From Branchiostoma floridae (lineage: Eukaryota > Chordata > Leptocardii > Amphioxiformes > Branchiostomatidae), in assembly GCF_000003815.2 (NCBI RefSeq), contig NC_049983.1:5127078-5166050 (forward strand): a DNA stretch of 38,973 nt. The letters are read 5' to 3'. This document shows, piece by piece, positions 20,346 through 30,800 of this stretch; within the stretch, counting starts at the first letter, position 1; each line of letters begins with the position of its first letter. The translations under genes and the position numbers were made by a program. The notes beneath the pieces were generated by a model that did no database searches, was not told the origin of the DNA, and was given only the letters and a program-made list of their open reading frames with translations.

Positions 20346-20565
20346 TGTACCATGGTCTTCAAGCAGATGTGGGTATGAAGGATCGTAGTTTTAAAAAAAA
20401 ATCTTTTTATTCGTTTTACCGGGGTTACATCACTCAGGCTTCAGCCTGTTTTTCAGGACTCCCTGGACACATATAGAAACAGACACCATATAATTAGTAA
20501 TGCTTTCAGTGACGGCCGCTCACCCCTAGCCTGTGTTTACACACTCTCTCGCTGGCTGGGTTTAA

Positions 20566-21712
20566 TGAGGGCCCCAAAGCCCTTTTCCGTAGAGCGTAAT
20601 CGGCGGTTTTAATTCTACGTACTCCGTAGCGGGACCGCTAGAATTCAAAGTAGAGCGTAATCGGTGTATTTTGCGTCGAGCGATATTGGCCTCTTTAATT
20701 CAACGTATTACGTAGAGGCTAACCAGAATTTGCCGTAAAACGTAATTTATATGAATTGTTCGTAAAGCATAATCAAAATTTCATTAAATTTAAACTCTAC
20801 CGGTGAAAATTCAGGAATGATTGCGTTTCGAAGGGTCTAGATTTCAAAATTTCGCCGGACCTTCCTTGCTATGGCTCGCCCGTCGGACACTGGACATTGT
20901 GAAAATATGTTGCGGGAGCGTCGCCCCCAAAACCTCTTTAACTAATAGAAATTTCATTATCTAACTTGGCTTAATCAACAATCAAAATGTACCCCTCAAA
21001 TGCAGGAAATTATGTTTCGGATGTTCAAGATTTCATTTTTTTTTCTCTGGACGGCTTGGGCCTCCGGCGCTCACGACGCTTCGGCACTCGTTGCCCTCAA
21101 AAATATTTTTTTTTCAGACAGAAATGTAATCAAATAAGTATAGTCTGCCAGCAAAATTTTTCCTCAAAGTGCAGGAAATAGCGTTTCAGAGGATCCAGCT
21201 TTCAAAATTTCCCTTTACCTACCTTGCGACAGCTCGTTCTTTTGGCGGTGGAAATTGCGTTGGGGCGAAAAGAAGTTGGATTTCTAATAGAAATGCCAAC
21301 AAAATTTCCCCTCAAAATGCGGAAAATAGCGTTTCAGAGGGTCAAGATTTTATAATGTTCCCCCAAGGTCTGCCATGCCTCCGCTACCGGTGCTACAAGT
21401 GCTGAAAAGTAATATCACATAACTGCTACCTGACCGCCTCTGGCCAGCACTTTTATATCATTTAAGTAAGGTTTGAATATTGTTAATGGAATTATCAGTT
21501 TTGTTTAGTGTTTAGATCTCCTTTTTAACTGTTTTGCCGTCCGCGAAATTCACCCAAAAGGCGATTAAGATTTGCATAATGCGTTTGAGAACTTCGTAAT
21601 TTAGCGTAGAGCGTAATGAAAATCCAGAATTTAGCGTATTACGTAGCTGGCCCTCCCGAATTTAGCGTACAGCGTTGTCGGTACCCCCCCCCCCCCCCCC
21701 TTGGGGGCCCTC
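20566..21712. mobile_element. inverted-repeat element with GGGCCC ends and internal degenerate repeats
   Basis: Left end TTTAATGAGGGCCCCAAAG and right end TTGGGGGCCCTCGTTAATGA are inverted. TTAATGA outside both ends may be the target duplication, with exact borders uncertain by a few bases. Both subterminal regions carry repeated TAGCGTA/TACGTAG/GTAGAGCGTAAT words (about 20590-20770 and 21595-21680). The centre holds four degenerate repeats at about 20817, 21003, 21172 and 21321, each with GGAAAT..GTTTC..GATTTCAAAATTT-like content. The right side includes a C homopolymer. No transposase frame. Confidence 0.6.
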
Positions 21713-23340
21713 GTTAATGACCCCCTCCTAGGGCGGCGGCAATACTATAGGGATCCTGTAGGGCCGGCCGCTAGGAGCGCGATTTTAGTCAGGCTAGCTC
21801 ACCCCCAGCATCTGCAGACAGACGATTTATGAACAGAGAAACTAAGACGCTAAGATGGCCGCTAAGTTCAGTGTTTCTCAAGTTCAGGCCGATGTGATCT
21901 TTCGGAATTAAGCACTATCATAAGCACCATTATAATCCGACCGATGATGATGATGCCTAATCGAGTCTAACATTAAATAAAGGCACAATAAAAGAAAGGG
22001 GCTAGAGTAGATCTAGAGTAAGGCACAAGCATAATCATGAGCATAATCTGTGTAATATTTCTTAATAAACAATCTTATTTTTCGTTTCCGGATTCCGCAA
22101 ACAGCCCGATCAGGATCCGATTTGCAAATATCGCCACCTCCACACTTCGATTCTGCCCAACTCAACAGCCTATAAAGTCACTATTAAATAGTAATCTACT
22201 TTTTAAAGAATTACTTTTTTTGAAGAGTAGTCTACTTAACTAGTAACATTTTATACTCTTATCTGTGCACACCCTCCGCACACCGTTCCATTCACGATGC
22301 TGATGACACCACCAAAAAGGGCTTGGCGCTGATCACTTTCACTTTCACTTTATTCATTTTACCAGGAAATGACTCAGGTCAGAATAGACCTGCTTAGATC
22401 ATGACCTGGGTGTTGGATACTAATGTTAGTAGGAGAATTTCTGCTTCTTTTACTTTGGCAACCGATATCATGACCCTTTCAAATGCTATTTTTGCGTTTA
22501 GTTGGGCCAATTTTGTTGGCAGACTAAGTACGTTCATGACATTTCTTTTCAACTACGGAAAATGGTTTCTGAGGGCGACGCCCCAACATATTTACACCAT
22601 GTTGAGCGTTAAAAACTGTTTCTGTGGACACTAAAGTATTCCCAACATTCCTTTTTTGTTTTGTAGTTTATAGCTGACCATACAAACATCGCTGTACTTT
22701 TGTTCATGTCAATAAAGCTTACGGTATAGGGTCATAGAAGCATTTTAAGGCGTCCCAAGAACGGCTTCCTTTGGTTTGCTGACAGAAAAAAACGGAATTT
22801 AAGGCCTCTCCAATTTTATGTGTTGCTTCTCGAACTCTTCTGCAGTATTTTTACAAATTTGAAAATAAAATGAATCAACCACACCAAGCACACCTTCCGT
22901 TGACAAATTTGTACTGCCTCTCCTGACTCCCAAATAAACTATGGGCCTCAAATTTCAATGCGTGTTTTTTTTTACAGTAAGTATATTACTTTTTTTTTCA
23001 AAATTGGGTCTTTACTAATCAGGGACCGCCTAATCTAAACACGTACTATTCCTTTAACGTTAAATCTGTTGTTGTTTATGCTGTGTAACTTGAGTAAGCC
23101 CCTCGATCTCTCCACCTCAGACTCTTGTAAAAAAAACTTTTGTCTTCATTTCATTTTTGACCTGCTGGTCCGACAAGCAACAAATCAAATTGGTGTGGCC
23201 TAAGAACAGTTTACAATGCTCCCCATCAACCTCTGCTTGGTTGGAGAGAAGCCTCCCATGACAGCCCGTCCTCTCTTTACTCAGTAGCACACCTCTGCTA
23301 AAGTGAACTCGTCCAATGACGTTTTAGTCTTTGATTGGCT
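21713..23340. other. intergenic, no gene recognised
   Basis: Sequence between the GGGCCC element and the putative Spindly promoter. A retroposon-like tail (TTTATTCATTTTACCAGGAA) lies at about 22344-22363. The open frames at 22037-22243 and 22401-22634 show no recognisable protein features. Confidence 0.45.
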
Positions 23341-23461
23341 ACTGACGTAAGCGCCGCCATTTTGAAAACTGGGAAGAAAAATTCTGTGAAGAGGAACATT
23401 TCTTTGCATTTGTTTGGTCGGCGGCGAACTTGGAGCGGTTTGACTGACACATTTTTTCTTG
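23341..23461 (+). promoter_or_regulatory. putative Spindly promoter and non-coding first exon
   Basis: Contains TGACGTAA (23343-23350), a CREB/ATF-like site, then GCCGCCATTTTG (23353-23364), a YY1-type motif that often lies just downstream of TATA-less start sites. A good donor, TTG|GTAAGAAAA, follows at 23461/23462. The first coding exon of Spindly starts at an acceptor with 31 untranslated bases, so an upstream non-coding exon is required, and this segment fits. No transcript evidence is available here. Confidence 0.5.
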
Positions 23462-23829
23462 GTAAGAAAATGAGTTATAGTTAATTTGTAACCTGCCGAA
23501 CTGCCACCTAGCTGTATATGAACTAAAACTGGCGTGCGCATGTTTGGAAAAAAATGATGCATGACCTCTTCCTGGCCTGTTGAGGGGTGGTTTTGGTAAA
23601 ACAACATCAAACTTTTGAGACAAATATCTGCTTAACCCTTGGTCCGGTGATAGATGTATTGGTAGAAATAGCGCGTAGAAAAGGGTGTCATTTCAGCCCA
23701 AATTAGGACAGGAGGAAAACGACTAAAAAAGAAAAAAGTTTTAAAAAAACAGCCAGAGCCTTTTCTAACCTCTGCATTCTTGGAGAGTATGTACTTCGGT
23801 TGGGTAGGAGTAGTGTAAATACCTTGGTA

Positions 23830-23965
23830 AATACCTTAAAAGTTCGCAGGAATTTAGTTTTGTGGTAGCGGGAAAATGGAAAGTTCGCAGTTTCTAGTTC
23901 ACGGTAGCGCCATCCCTCGAACTTAAATGCATTTACAGCACTGTACTGTAGTCACATACTGTAAA
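23830..23965. repeat. diverged remnant of TACTGTAAATGCA MITE
   Basis: Contains AAGTTCGCAGGAATTTAGTT, GTGGTAGCGGGAAAATGG, then CTTAAATGCATTTACAG, the same words as the complete element at 24173-24384. Confidence 0.6.
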
Positions 23966-24172
23966 CTGTAATGGAAGACCTGACACCTCAACAAACTGCC
24001 AGTCGGAAACCACTTACTGGTTACTCATTAGGGGTGATTAAAACGAACAGAACACTCCAGTTTTGACTTTGACAGTGCTGGCGTGATCACTGATCTAATC
24101 AAATTTACCCTCTGAATACGTACTACTTTTCTACCATGATGTCATACAGTAAGTCGTTTGGAGAAATTGATA

Positions 24173-24384
24173 TACTGTAAATGCATTTAAGTTCGCGGAG
24201 ATTTAATTTCGCGGTAGCGGGATAATGGACTTTTCGTGGTGGTTTTAATTTCGCGTTAGCACCATGCACTGTAGTCTCTTACTGTTATGGAGAAATGTTC
24301 GCGGTGGTTTTAAATTTGCGGTGAAGCGGCCTCCGCGAAAACCGCAAACATTAATCCACCGCGAAAGTTTCTGCATTTACAGTA
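24173..24384. mobile_element. 212-bp MITE with TACTGTAAATGCA ends
   Basis: Perfect 13-bp inverted ends TACTGTAAATGCA (24173-24185) and TGCATTTACAGTA (24372-24384), probably with TA target. The interior has repeated TTCGCGGT/AATTTCGCGGTAGC words and an inverted ACCGCGAA. Related fragments lie at 23830-23965 and about 24440-24490. It sits between the putative promoter and first coding exon of Spindly, inside the 5' untranslated intron if that model is right. Confidence 0.8.
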
Positions 24385-24600
24385 TCACATTATATGCTAA
24401 CTAAACATAAATATGTCTTGTAGGTATTCGTGTTGTCAATGTAGCAAATGGAAAATGTTCGCAGTGGTTTTGAGTTCGCGGTGCAGTGACTACTGGTGAA
24501 CCATAAGATCTTTTTTGCTGTAATAGTGTTTGCATCTTCTTCACATCTTGTTTGTGTCTTGTCTGCCAGAGTAACTTTAGTCTGACTATCTCTGTTTCAG

Positions 24601-24805
24601 GTGGCATTGTGTTATTGACTACATAAAAACCATGGACGACATTCCACAGCTGCAAGAGAAGGTGCACAAGTTAAAGGAGGAACTCCGTAACAATGAGGCA
24701 GACCTTCACATGGCTGCACATGCTGGGAAACAGCTGCTGGAACAGAACAGTGAGCTACAGCTGCAGCTGGAGGGCCTGCACAAAGATTACACCAAGAAGA
24801 TTGAG
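24601..24805 (+). CDS. SPDL1: Spindly coding exon 1 (31 bp 5' UTR + codons 1-58)
   Basis: Exon opens after acceptor CTGTTTCAG; ATG is at 24632 in the context ACCATGG, a strong start. It encodes MDDIPQLQEKVHKLKEELRN..., then AAHAGKQLLEQNSELQLQLE, matching the N-terminal coiled coil and CC1 box of Spindly. It ends phase 0 at GAG with donor GTCAGG. Confidence 0.93.
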
Positions 24806-27800
24806 GTCAGGAAATATTGTATTCATATTCTTTATGAATTAGAAGTTGAGTCTGCATGAGTCTGCATGAGTATCTGTAGATAGTATATAGCCAGTATACC
24901 CGCCCTTCGGCATAGCACACCAGTCTTGCTGCATGATAATTGATATGTTAAATATATTTTTTTGGAAGTATGGAAACATGGCAGAATACATATGACTATT
25001 ACTGTGTTGAACAAGAGCAGTATAGCTTAAGTTTGTGTGTTATCGGAACAGCTTAGTAAGATTGTGTGCTATATACTAGTAGGTTCCGGAACAGAAGTAC
25101 AGCTGAAGGTTATGTGTTGTACAGATTCTGGTACAGGAGCAGTACAGCTGAAGGTTATGTGTTGTACAGATTCTGGTACAGGAGCAGTATAGCTGAAGGT
25201 TAATTTGTGTTGTACAGGTTCTGGAACTGGAACAGTACAGCTGAAGGTTATGTGTTGTACAGATTCTGGTACAGGAGCAGTACAGCTGAAGGTTATGTGT
25301 TGTACAGATTCTGGTACAGGAGCAGTATAGCTGAAGGTTAATTTGTGTTGTACAGGTTCTGGAACTGGAACAGTACAGCTGAAGGTTATGTGTTGTACAG
25401 ATTCTGGTACAGGAGCAGTACAGCTGAAGGTTATGTGTTGTACAGATTCTGGTACAGGAGCAGTATAGCTGAAGGTTAATTTGTGTTGTACAGGTTCTGG
25501 AACTGGAACAGTACAGCTGAAGGTTATGTGTTGTACAGATTCTGGTACAGGAGCAGTACAGCTGAAGGTTATGTGTTGTACAGATTCTGGTACAAGAGCA
25601 GTATAGCTGAAGGTTAATTTGTGTTGTACAGGTTCTGGAACAGGAGCAGTACAGCTGAAGGTTATGTGTTGTACAGATTCTGGTACAGGAGCAGTACAGC
25701 TGAAGGTTATGTGTTGTACAGATTCTGGTACAGGAGCAGTACAGCTGAAGGTTAATTTGTGTTGTACAGGTTCTGGAACAGGAGCAGTACAGCTGAAGGT
25801 TAATTTGTGTTGTACAGGTTCTGGAACAGGAGCAGTACAGCTGATGGATATGTTTGTAGTGTGCAAAATACTTTTTTGAGCCAGGTTGCACAGTGTGCAA
25901 CCTGGCCAAAAATTAGGTTGCACATCAGGCTTTCAGGTTGCACCACCTTCAAGTGACATTTTTCCAAATTAGTGCATACTGTATGATTACCTAAGTTACA
26001 ACATCCTTAACATCCTTGTAAACACATCACTCAAATAGCCTTCAACCAAAAGCATTTCACAATAAATCCTTTAATAACTTGAACTTTTCTTAACAAATAG
26101 CACTCTGACTTTGATCCTACAATTCCACGTTTGGATAGAATATTGTAATATCGTCATATATTTGTTACAGAATATTGCATACATTTCTATGTTCACAATA
26201 CATACAGGCATACAGGTGCGTAGGATAGAAGAACAAGAGGATGAACGCTGCAAACCAACTTGCTGTACCAAGGCGTTTTTGTTACTCGATATTCCAGTTT
26301 CTTGTGCTGGCAGTGGTGGTATCCCTAACACTTTACTCTCATGTCCCTGATAAACATACCCTCCGGAATAAACATACCCCCCGGACAAATCGTCAATATC
26401 TAATAAACGTACCCCCCGGAATAAACATACCCCCCGGAAAATTACCAAATTGACATGTATTTAACTGTGACCATGCTACTTCTGTCCAAAGAAAAGGAGA
26501 TGATAAGCAGGTAGGTCTTTTTATTCATTTATGCCTAAGAACCACATCACTTAGCTCTATAAATGATGAGCTGAAGAACTATAGATATCTTGTTCGAATC
26601 ATGATATTTTCTCAATTTTTTAATAAAAGGTAAGTTGAAATTCGCAGTGAAACCTGCCTTAGGGTCACCTGAGTATAGGGGCCACGTAACTGGCCATGCG
26701 GTCAGTTTTCGTCGGTCCCTTGGATTTTTCCCGTTGACCTAAGCATTAAGAAATAGTCTATGGCGGCCAGGCTTTTAGCCTAACGTTTGCCCTGTTGGCC
26801 TGTTCATTGAATCATTTTGTTTTTCCTTTCAAGCAATTCAGCATGATTCAAGTTTGTTACCATTTGTTGCATTTACTAATGTCTTGCTTTCCATTTGGAC
26901 TTGTTCAGAAAGATCCAAAAACAATATTGATGTCACATTTGTGTATCACTCTTTCACAATAAATCCTTTAATAACTTGAACTTTTCTTAACAAATAGCAC
27001 TCCTACAATTCCACGTTTAGATAGAATATTGTAATATCGTCATATATTTGTTACAGAATATTCCATACATTTCTATGTTCACAATACAGTTCAGTGCAGA
27101 ATACTTGTAAAACTTATACAATGTCTGCAGTGTGTCCACTACGTTTGAAGTACTTGAACACCAATTCAAGCTTGTGACCCAAGCAATGAATGCCAAGAAC
27201 ATGATTGCCAGAAGACTTATTACTCAAGCGAGTGACAACCCCTGAAAGATGTCCAATCATCACGTTTGCTCCATCGACACCTGCAGCGATTACCTTATCA
27301 TGCCAATCAGTGACACCTAGATCAGTCTCCATAGCTTCAACAACAGCCTTTGTGATTGACTCAGCATCTGCTTTTTCCACAGGTTTTAATGCAACTAGTT
27401 TTGTTGTTGGTCTACCATCTTGGTGGAACCGGATGTACACAATCTCCTCTTGAACATTAGCTGAATCAGTTGAGCCATCACTTAGGATAGAAAAGAACTT
27501 GGAAGAAGCCACTGCCATTTTCATCCTAGCAAACATGGCTTCGTGAATATACATGACAAAGACTCTGGCATTTATTTCATTCCAGTAGGTAGATCCAACA
27601 GTGACACCGTTGCATTGATGCAACTGTAAAAGGCCTTTGAAGTCTCTGAAGGGCCTTCCATTCTTTGCCAAATAAAATGCTGTGCGGAACAATGCTTCCA
27701 CTTGAGACATTTCCTGCTGCTCCATCCTTTGAACTGCTCTTTGCAGAGGCCTTTCCTATAGGTTGTAATAAAAATAATTTTTTGGTGCACCCAATTTTTC

Positions 27801-30800
27801 AAGCTGGGTGCACCAGTGCACCTAACCCCCAAAATAAATTTCAAGCCCTGTGAAGGTTATGTGCCGTACAGGCTCTGGAACAGGAGAAGTACATCTGATG
27901 GATATGTGTTGTACAGGCTCTGGAACAGGAGAAGTACAGCTGATGGATATGTGTTGTACAGGCTCTGGAACAGGAGAAGTACAGCTGATGGATATGTGTT
28001 GTACAGGCTCTGGAACAGGAGAAGTACAGCTGATGGATATGTGTTGTACAGGCTCTGGAACAGGAGAAGTACAGCTGATGGATATGTGTTGTACAGGCTC
28101 TGGAACAGGAGAAGTACAGCTGATGGATATGTGTTGTACAGGCTCTAGAACAGGAGAAGTACAGCTGATGGATATGTGTTGTACAGGCTCTGGAACAGGA
28201 GAAGTACAGCTGATGGATATGTGTTGTACAGGCTCTGGAACAGGAGAAGTACAGCTGATGGATATGTGTTGTACAGGCTCTGGAACAGGAGAAGTACAGC
28301 TGATGGATATGTGTTGTACAGGTTCTAGAACAGGAGAAGTACAGCTGATGGATATGTGTTGTACAGGTTCTAGAACAGGAGAAGTATAGGAGAAGTATAG
28401 CTGATGGATATGTGTTGTACAGGCTCTGGAACAGGAGAAGTACAGCTGATGGATATGTGTTGTACAGGCTCTGGAACAGGAGAAGTACAGCTGATGGATA
28501 TGTGTTGTACAGGCTCTGGAACAGGAGAAGTACAGCTGATGGATATGTGTTGTACAGGCTCTGGAACAGGAGAAGTACAGCTGATGGATATGTGTTGTAC
28601 AGGTTCTGGAACAGGAGAAGTACAGCTGATGGATATGTGTTGTACAGGTTCTAGAACAGGAGAAGTATAGCTGATGGATATGTGTTGTACAGGCTCTGGA
28701 ATAGGAGAAGTACAGCTGATGGATATGTGTTGTACAGGCTCTGGAACAGGAGAAGTACAGCTGATGGATATGTGTTGTACAGGCTCTGGAACAGGAGAAG
28801 TACAGCTGATGGATATGTGTTGTACAGGCTCTGGAACAGGACAAGTACAGCTGATGGATATGTGTTGTACAGGCTCTGGAACAGGAGAAGTACAGCTGAT
28901 GTACAGGTTCTAGAACAGGATGAAGAACAGGAGAAGTATAGGAGAAGTATAGCTGATGGATATGTGTTGTACAGGCTCTGGAACAGGAGAAGTACAGCTG
29001 ATGGATATGTGTTGTACAGGCTCTGGAACAGGAGAAGTACAGCTGATGGATATGTGTTGTACAGGCTCTGGAACAGGAGAAGTACAGCTGATGGATATGT
29101 GTTGTACAGGCTCTGGAACAGGAGAAGTACAGCTGATGGATATGTGTTGTACAGGTTCTGGAACAGGAGAAGTACAGCTGATGGATATGTGTTGTACAGG
29201 TTCTAGAACAGGAGAAGTATAGGAGAAGTATAGCTGATGGATATGTGTTGTACAGGCTCTGGAACAGGAGAAGTACAGGTGTTGTACAGGTTCTAGACCA
29301 GGAGAAGTATAGGAGAAGTATAGCTGATGGATATGTGTTGTACAGGCTCTGGAACAGGAGAAGTACAGCTGATGGATATGTGTTGTACAGGCTCTGGAAC
29401 AGGAGAAGTACAGCTGATGGATATGTGTTGTACAGGCTCTGGAACAGGAGAAGTACAGCTGATGGATATGTGTTGTACAGGCTCTGGAACAGGAGAAGTA
29501 CAGCTGATGGATATGTGTTGTACAGGCTCTAGAACAGGAGAAGTACAGCCTGCAGCTGAAACTGGAGACTTTGAGGGGACAGTTGGAAGCACAGATGACT
29601 GACCTTGATATACAGAGACGTGACGACGCAAGGAAGGAGACACAGCTGAGGGAACAGCTCCAGACTGAGCATGCTCAGAGAGTTAAGACTTTGACTGTAA
29701 GTGTTTCATGCATCCTTTGGGGCATAGAAAGCTCAGAAAGTCTAGTTTGTGAAAACGTCAATGATGCCAAGGCCGGATGACAGCCATTTTAGCTTTAGTG
29801 AAAATCGCTGTCTCAGCTGGGAAGTGCCTAGAAAAGTGTACTAGTAGTAGATGTACCAGTACTGTGTTTTAGCGCATTGTCATGTTTTATGATTGATAAT
29901 GAGTGCAACACTGTAAATAATCAACATACACTGTGTGTACATTGTAAGGCCACAGCAAGTAAATTTTATGGATGACATCCTCTGCAGACTGCAAAAATAA
30001 TGAGATAGGGCGAAAAAAAAAACAAGATGGGTAAAAAAAACAAGATGGCAAATTTTCAAAATAGACGTTGTAACAAGACTTGAAGAGACAAAATATGGCA
30101 AAACAGCCAACAAGGCATTCATTCCTGTATTTAAGAAGTGCACCAGTGTAGTTAAAGTGACACTAGTGTGGTAGACTGGTATCATTAACCATGTTGGCAA
30201 CTACACTCATAGCTTTCCTAGTTGTGCCACTTTTACAACTATCTATCAAGTTGCACCTCTGCAACTACAGTCAATGCTACAGAGTCTCTAGTGTCAATTC
30301 TGCATTCAATAATTTGGTTACAACACAACCTTTACCCATTTTCGTCTATCCGGCCTTCCCTGAAGAAGAAGAAAAAACTTTTTTTTCTGAAATCAGGCAA
30401 AAATTAATGAGTGCGCGGATGTCATCCATAAAATTTATTTGCTGTGGCCTAAGTTGATGTTTAATAAACTGAAACTGACTGAGGTCTGTTTTGTGACTGT
30501 AGGACCAGATTCGTGACTTGAAAACCTCCCAGGAGGAAGCGGCCATGCTGGAACAGCAGCTGCGAGACAAGGTGGAACAGCAAGAACAGCTGCTGTCTGA
30601 AGCCCAGAGTCAGCGGCGAGACCCCAACATGTCTGTGAGCCTGACGGAGGACAGCATGGCACTACAGCTGGAGCTGGACCAACTCAGAACAGACAAGGTG
30701 GGCAACACAAGCAACAGGAAAAATCACTGTTGCATTAACACTGGGGCAAAGAAGATGGTAACCTTGGGGGGGGGGGGGATTTCTCTGCTTGAAATGTCAA

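Larger units (their letters stand above)
25857..27850 (-). mobile_element. degraded hAT transposon inside the minisatellite
   Basis: On the minus strand the element starts at 27850 with CAGGGCTTGAAATTTATTTT and GGTGCACTGGTGCACC; the other end (from 25857) reads TAGTGTGCAAAATACTTTTT with GGTTGCACAGTGTGCAACC. Allowing for divergence these are matching hAT-type termini with an internal short hairpin. A clear 8-bp duplication is not seen, perhaps because the host satellite kept changing. The element carries a transposase fragment at 27114-27725 and an internal ~140-bp direct duplication (about 26051-26208 and 26951-27089). Confidence 0.7.

Noticed and set aside
25069-25923. Long minus-strand frames with APVPEPVQHKLTF repeats
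   Set aside because: They arise because the satellite period is divisible by three; no start context, splice sites or homology support a protein.
27822-28844. 340-residue minus-strand and 179-residue plus-strand (CTGSGTGEV) repeat proteins
   Set aside because: Same cause: a 45-bp period keeps frames open. The frame matching the real exon has a TGA in every unit.
27851-29525. CRISPR-like array
   Set aside because: Units are directly tandem with no unique spacers, and the host is an animal genome.
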